42,240 nucleotides of DNA from Pirellula sp. (GTDB lineage Bacteria > Planctomycetota > Planctomycetia > Pirellulales > Pirellulaceae), in assembly GCA_025459245.1 (NCBI GenBank), contig JALOQZ010000004.1:1-42240 (forward strand), in the 5' to 3' direction. Under the pieces are notes generated by a model. The model did no database searches. It saw only the letters and a program-made list of their open reading frames with translations, and was not told where the DNA came from. Shown in pieces: positions 39,981 to 42,240 of this stretch; position 1 is the first letter of the stretch; every line of letters begins with the position of its first letter. Position numbers and translations under genes: made by a program.

Positions 39981-40628
39981 CTAACAAATCTGCTTACGGG
40001 CTCCCACATTTGCCAGATTGAAATCTGAGAGGCCGAGAGCGCGACGGAGCAGTTCGATCGCTTCTGATCGGCTCGACACTCCGAGTTTCGACAAGATGGA
40101 TTTGATCCTGTAGTGGATGGTACGAACGCTGAGATCGAGTTCGGCCCCAATTTGCTTGGTCGTGCGTCCTGCGATGATGCACGAGAGTATTTTTGACTCT
40201 TGGAACGTGAGTTTTTCTTTAATCGCGAGAGGGATCGAAAGTTTTGGGGAGGTTCGCCTGAGGGAGTCTCTCGCCAAGGCTTCGTCGATCAGTCGAAGGA
40301 GGGATGGGTCGTCTGCTGGGCGATCGAGGACATCGGTCACACCTTCGCGGATAGCTCGAACAACGTCGGAAGCGGTCCAGTCAGTTGTGAGTAATAGGAT
40401 CTCCTTGGAATCGACATTCTCGACGACTTCACGAAGGGTTGGAAGGAACTCGGAGTAGGACGCATTGGTTGCAAGTACGATGACGGAATTGTCTGTAGAG
40501 GAGAAGTTATCGCGAAGTTCACGAGTCGATTCGAAGGGAAGGAGCAAGCAGCCGAGTTGGGCTGCGACTCGTTCAAGCGTGTTAAGATCTTGAATATTGC
40601 AGGGAAGTGCATAGACGGTTGGCCACAT
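39981..40628 (-). CDS. LuxR-type regulator with degenerate receiver
   Basis: This 215-residue protein pairs an N-terminal receiver-like domain (about 1-125) with a LuxR/FixJ helix-turn-helix (about 140-205; LTFQESKILSCIIAGRTTKQIG then LSVRTIHYRIKSILSKLGV). The receiver lacks the phosphoacceptor: where an Asp is expected after the third strand it reads SVIVLATNAS, and the acidic pair is also absent. It is probably a phosphorylation-independent regulator. It is divergent from the terminal kinase gene, with a TGCAA direct repeat between them. Confidence 0.85.
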   Translation of the reverse strand: MWPTVYALPCNIQDLNTLERVAAQLGCLLLPFESTRELRDNFSSTDNSVIVLATNASYSEFLPTLREVVENVDSKEILLLTTDWTASDVVRAIREGVTDVLDRPADDPSLLRLIDEALARDSLRRTSPKLSIPLAIKEKLTFQESKILSCIIAGRTTKQIGAELDLSVRTIHYRIKSILSKLGVSSRSEAIELLRRALGLSDFNLANVGARKQIC

Positions 40629-40869
40629 CTGTTTGATGCTCCAGCAAGGGGGAACCGTAGGCGGTGAAAATCGGAATGGTGAGGGGCTTTGTGTATTGGT
40701 CCCTCACGCTTGATAACATCGACTGCAAAAAACGCAGGATCTTGTTTCGGAAGCTTGAATTGCCAAACTCGCCCCTAAAGAAAATACCTATGTGCCCCGA
40801 TGTCACACTCGAGCGGCATTGACATGGTGGTGTTGGGTTTGATAGGCGTTAGGAGTTTAGAGTTTCGTG

Positions 40870-40884
40870 TGCAAAGTGCTGCAA
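40870..40884 (+). promoter_or_regulatory. Candidate operator TGCAA-N5-TGCAA, terminal kinase
   Basis: The sequence TGCAAAGTGCTGCAA is an exact 10-bp-period direct repeat, 80 bp upstream of the kinase start at 40965 and in the 336-bp divergent region with the LuxR-type gene. It matches the sites at 5855, 17852 (minus) and 30311. Confidence 0.45.
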
Positions 40885-40964
40885 GCAAAAGCAGCAGACG
40901 CAGCCGTTCCTGTTATGCTTCGAGATTGAGATCGAATGCAAAACGCCCAGCAGAAGTGGAGCCA

Positions 40965-42240
40965 ATGATGAAATTCATGGAAGGCGCTTTAGACGCACTG
41001 AATTCCCATGTCGCCGTACTTGACTCACTTGGCTTTATTGTTTGCGTCAACAAAAAGTGGAAGGAGTTCGCGGACCGAAACGACTTGGGATCCTGCAGTT
41101 TTTGTGTGGGTGTCAACTACCTTGAAATCTGTGCCAGTGCGATCGGTCCAAACTCCGAGGAGGGAATGCTAGCCTCGAATGGAATCCGTTCCGTCTTGTC
41201 GTTCGAATCGGATAAGTTTCAGCTCACATACCCCTGCGATAGTCCTACCGAGAAGCGGTGGTTTGAGATGACCGTCACACGGTTCTTGATCGGGGAAGCC
41301 GTGTTTGTGGTCGTTGCTCATCAGGACATTACCATCGAAAAGCTGGCGGAGTTGTCCCTTCGTTTGGAATTGGAGAATCACCGAGCGACCGAGAGGAAGC
41401 TGCGAGAAGCAACGGAATACTTGGAGGTTTACCGCAAGATTGTCGACTCGCACGCGATTGTTGCAGAAACGGATACAGCCGGTCGAATCATCTATGTGAA
41501 CGATGCGTTCTGTGAAATCAGTGGTTACTCCCGCGAAGAGTTGATTGGAAATTCGCATCGCATTATCAGCTCCGGGGTGCATCCACCGTCATTCTGGCGA
41601 GAGATTTTTCGCGTCGTGGCCAATGGCGATTCTTGGCACGGCGAGATTTGCAATCGAGCCAAGAACGGGAGCTTGTACTGGGTCAAGACTACGATCGCAC
41701 CGTTGTACGATGAGGAGAATCGACTGCGAGGTTATTTTGCGCTCCGGGCGGATATTACACAGCTCAAAAAAGCGCAAACGCAAGCGGTAGCGGCCAATAA
41801 GGCGAAGAGCGAGTTTCTCGCGAATATGAGTCATGAGATACGGACTCCAATGACTGCGATCCTAGGCTATGCCGAATTGCTCGTCGAGGAGACAGAGCGA
41901 TTTGAGGAGAATTCGACTTTATTGAGTTATGTAAACACAATCAAAACACATGGTGAGCATCTATTATCTCTGATTAACGACATTCTTGATCTATCGAAGA
42001 TCGAGGCAGAAAAGATTACGGTGGAAGGGATCGCAATCGATCCTCTTCAATTCGTTCGCGATGTTACTTCATTCATGCAAGTAAAGGCATTAGCCAAGAA
42101 TCTTCCTCTCAGGGTGGAGTGTCAAAGCGAGATTCCTGCGAAGATCGTCACGGATCCGACTCGGCTGCGGCAGGTGTTGGTCAATTTGTTGGGGAATGCG
42201 ATCAAGTTTACAGAGTTAGGCAATGTAACTACCTACCTTT
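40965..42240 (+). CDS. PAS-PAS sensor histidine kinase (cut by window end)
   Basis: The frame is open from ATG 40965 (GGAG upstream) to the end of the window, at least 425 residues, and is missing from the ORF track because it has no stop. A first PAS-like domain (HVAVLDSLGFIVCVNKKW; VGVNYLEIC) is followed by a second PAS with a PAC tail (AETDTAGRIIYVNDAFCEIS; ENRLRGYFALRADIT). Next come HisKA with the His in NMSHEIRTPMTAILGY, and the start of the ATPase (LVNLLGNAIKFTE). There is no transmembrane helix. Its HisKA region resembles that of the phytochrome (SHEIRTPMTAVLGY). A C-terminal receiver may follow outside the window. The ligand is unknown. Confidence 0.92.
   Translation, partial: MMKFMEGALDALNSHVAVLDSLGFIVCVNKKWKEFADRNDLGSCSFCVGVNYLEICASAIGPNSEEGMLASNGIRSVLSFESDKFQLTYPCDSPTEKRWFEMTVTRFLIGEAVFVVVAHQDITIEKLAELSLRLELENHRATERKLREATEYLEVYRKIVDSHAIVAETDTAGRIIYVNDAFCEISGYSREELIGNSHRIISSGVHPPSFWREIFRVVANGDSWHGEICNRAKNGSLYWVKTTIAPLYDEENRLRGYFALRADITQLKKAQTQAVAANKAKSEFLANMSHEIRTPMTAILGYAELLVEETERFEENSTLLSYVNTIKTHGEHLLSLINDILDLSKIEAEKITVEGIAIDPLQFVRDVTSFMQVKALAKNLPLRVECQSEIPAKIVTDPTRLRQVLVNLLGNAIKFTELGNVTTYL

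Noticed and set aside
39734-40009. Possible small protein beginning MWEPVSRFVRN with a CLKC pair
   Set aside because: It runs through the G/C homopolymer, overlaps both neighbours' ends and has no ribosome-binding site; no family is recognised.
1-42240. CRISPR array, prophage, integrative element
   Set aside because: No regularly spaced identical repeats, no integrase or transposase, no tRNA-end duplication were seen.

Overview
The window looks like the chromosome of a planctomycete, probably Pirellulaceae-like. This rests on content rather than on a marker gene: a secreted sulfatase, an anchored leucine-rich-repeat protein, a CPXCG cysteine cluster, many stand-alone receiver domains, moderate GC, and a scattered palindromic repeat. 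No rRNA, tRNA, CRISPR array, integrase or transposase was seen.

Layout. 1-1.45 kb is sparse: an inverted repeat and two weak small ORFs. 1.45-5.6 kb (minus strand) is a general accessory set: hydrolase/CPXCG fusion, MarR regulator, sulfatase and LRR protein. 5.9-9.3 kb (plus) holds a receiver protein and a full bacteriophytochrome hybrid kinase (PAS-GAF-PHY-HisKA-HATPase-REC). 9.5-17.7 kb (minus) is a chemosensory operon: CheA-REC hybrid, CheW, a soluble tandem Cache-like protein, a CDGSH Fe-S protein, a GAF/ATPase-like protein and a receiver. 18.2-25.9 kb (plus) is a bilin operon: receiver, ferredoxin-dependent bilin reductase (FDBR), heme oxygenase, two V4R proteins, an acidic linker protein, a single-domain phycobiliprotein-like globin (BBAG type), and a 793-residue protein that reads as six tandem copies of that globin. 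25.9-39.4 kb (plus) is a gas-vesicle cluster that follows after only 21 bp: a TraB-like protein, GvpH, a CDC48-like AAA ATPase, GvpL/F, GvpA, a GvpC-like protein, GvpN, a small coiled coil, GvpF, GvpG, GvpS, GvpK, GvpJ and a 1467-residue membrane-anchored coiled coil. 39.5-42.2 kb holds an Hpt protein, a LuxR-type regulator with a degenerate receiver, and a PAS-PAS histidine kinase cut by the window end.

How it may work (inference). Heme oxygenase makes biliverdin. The phytochrome, which keeps its attachment cysteine, can use it directly, and the FDBR reduces it further for the globins. Phytochrome, CheA and the receivers form a signalling layer. The bilin genes and gas-vesicle genes run in one direction with very short gaps, so the window suggests a light-responsive buoyancy system.

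A direct repeat, TGCAA-N5-TGCAA (one variant has N4), occurs upstream of the phytochrome operon, the cheA operon, the bilin operon, gvpA and the terminal kinase. It is a candidate shared operator that would tie these units into one regulon. All of this is read by eye, with no database search.
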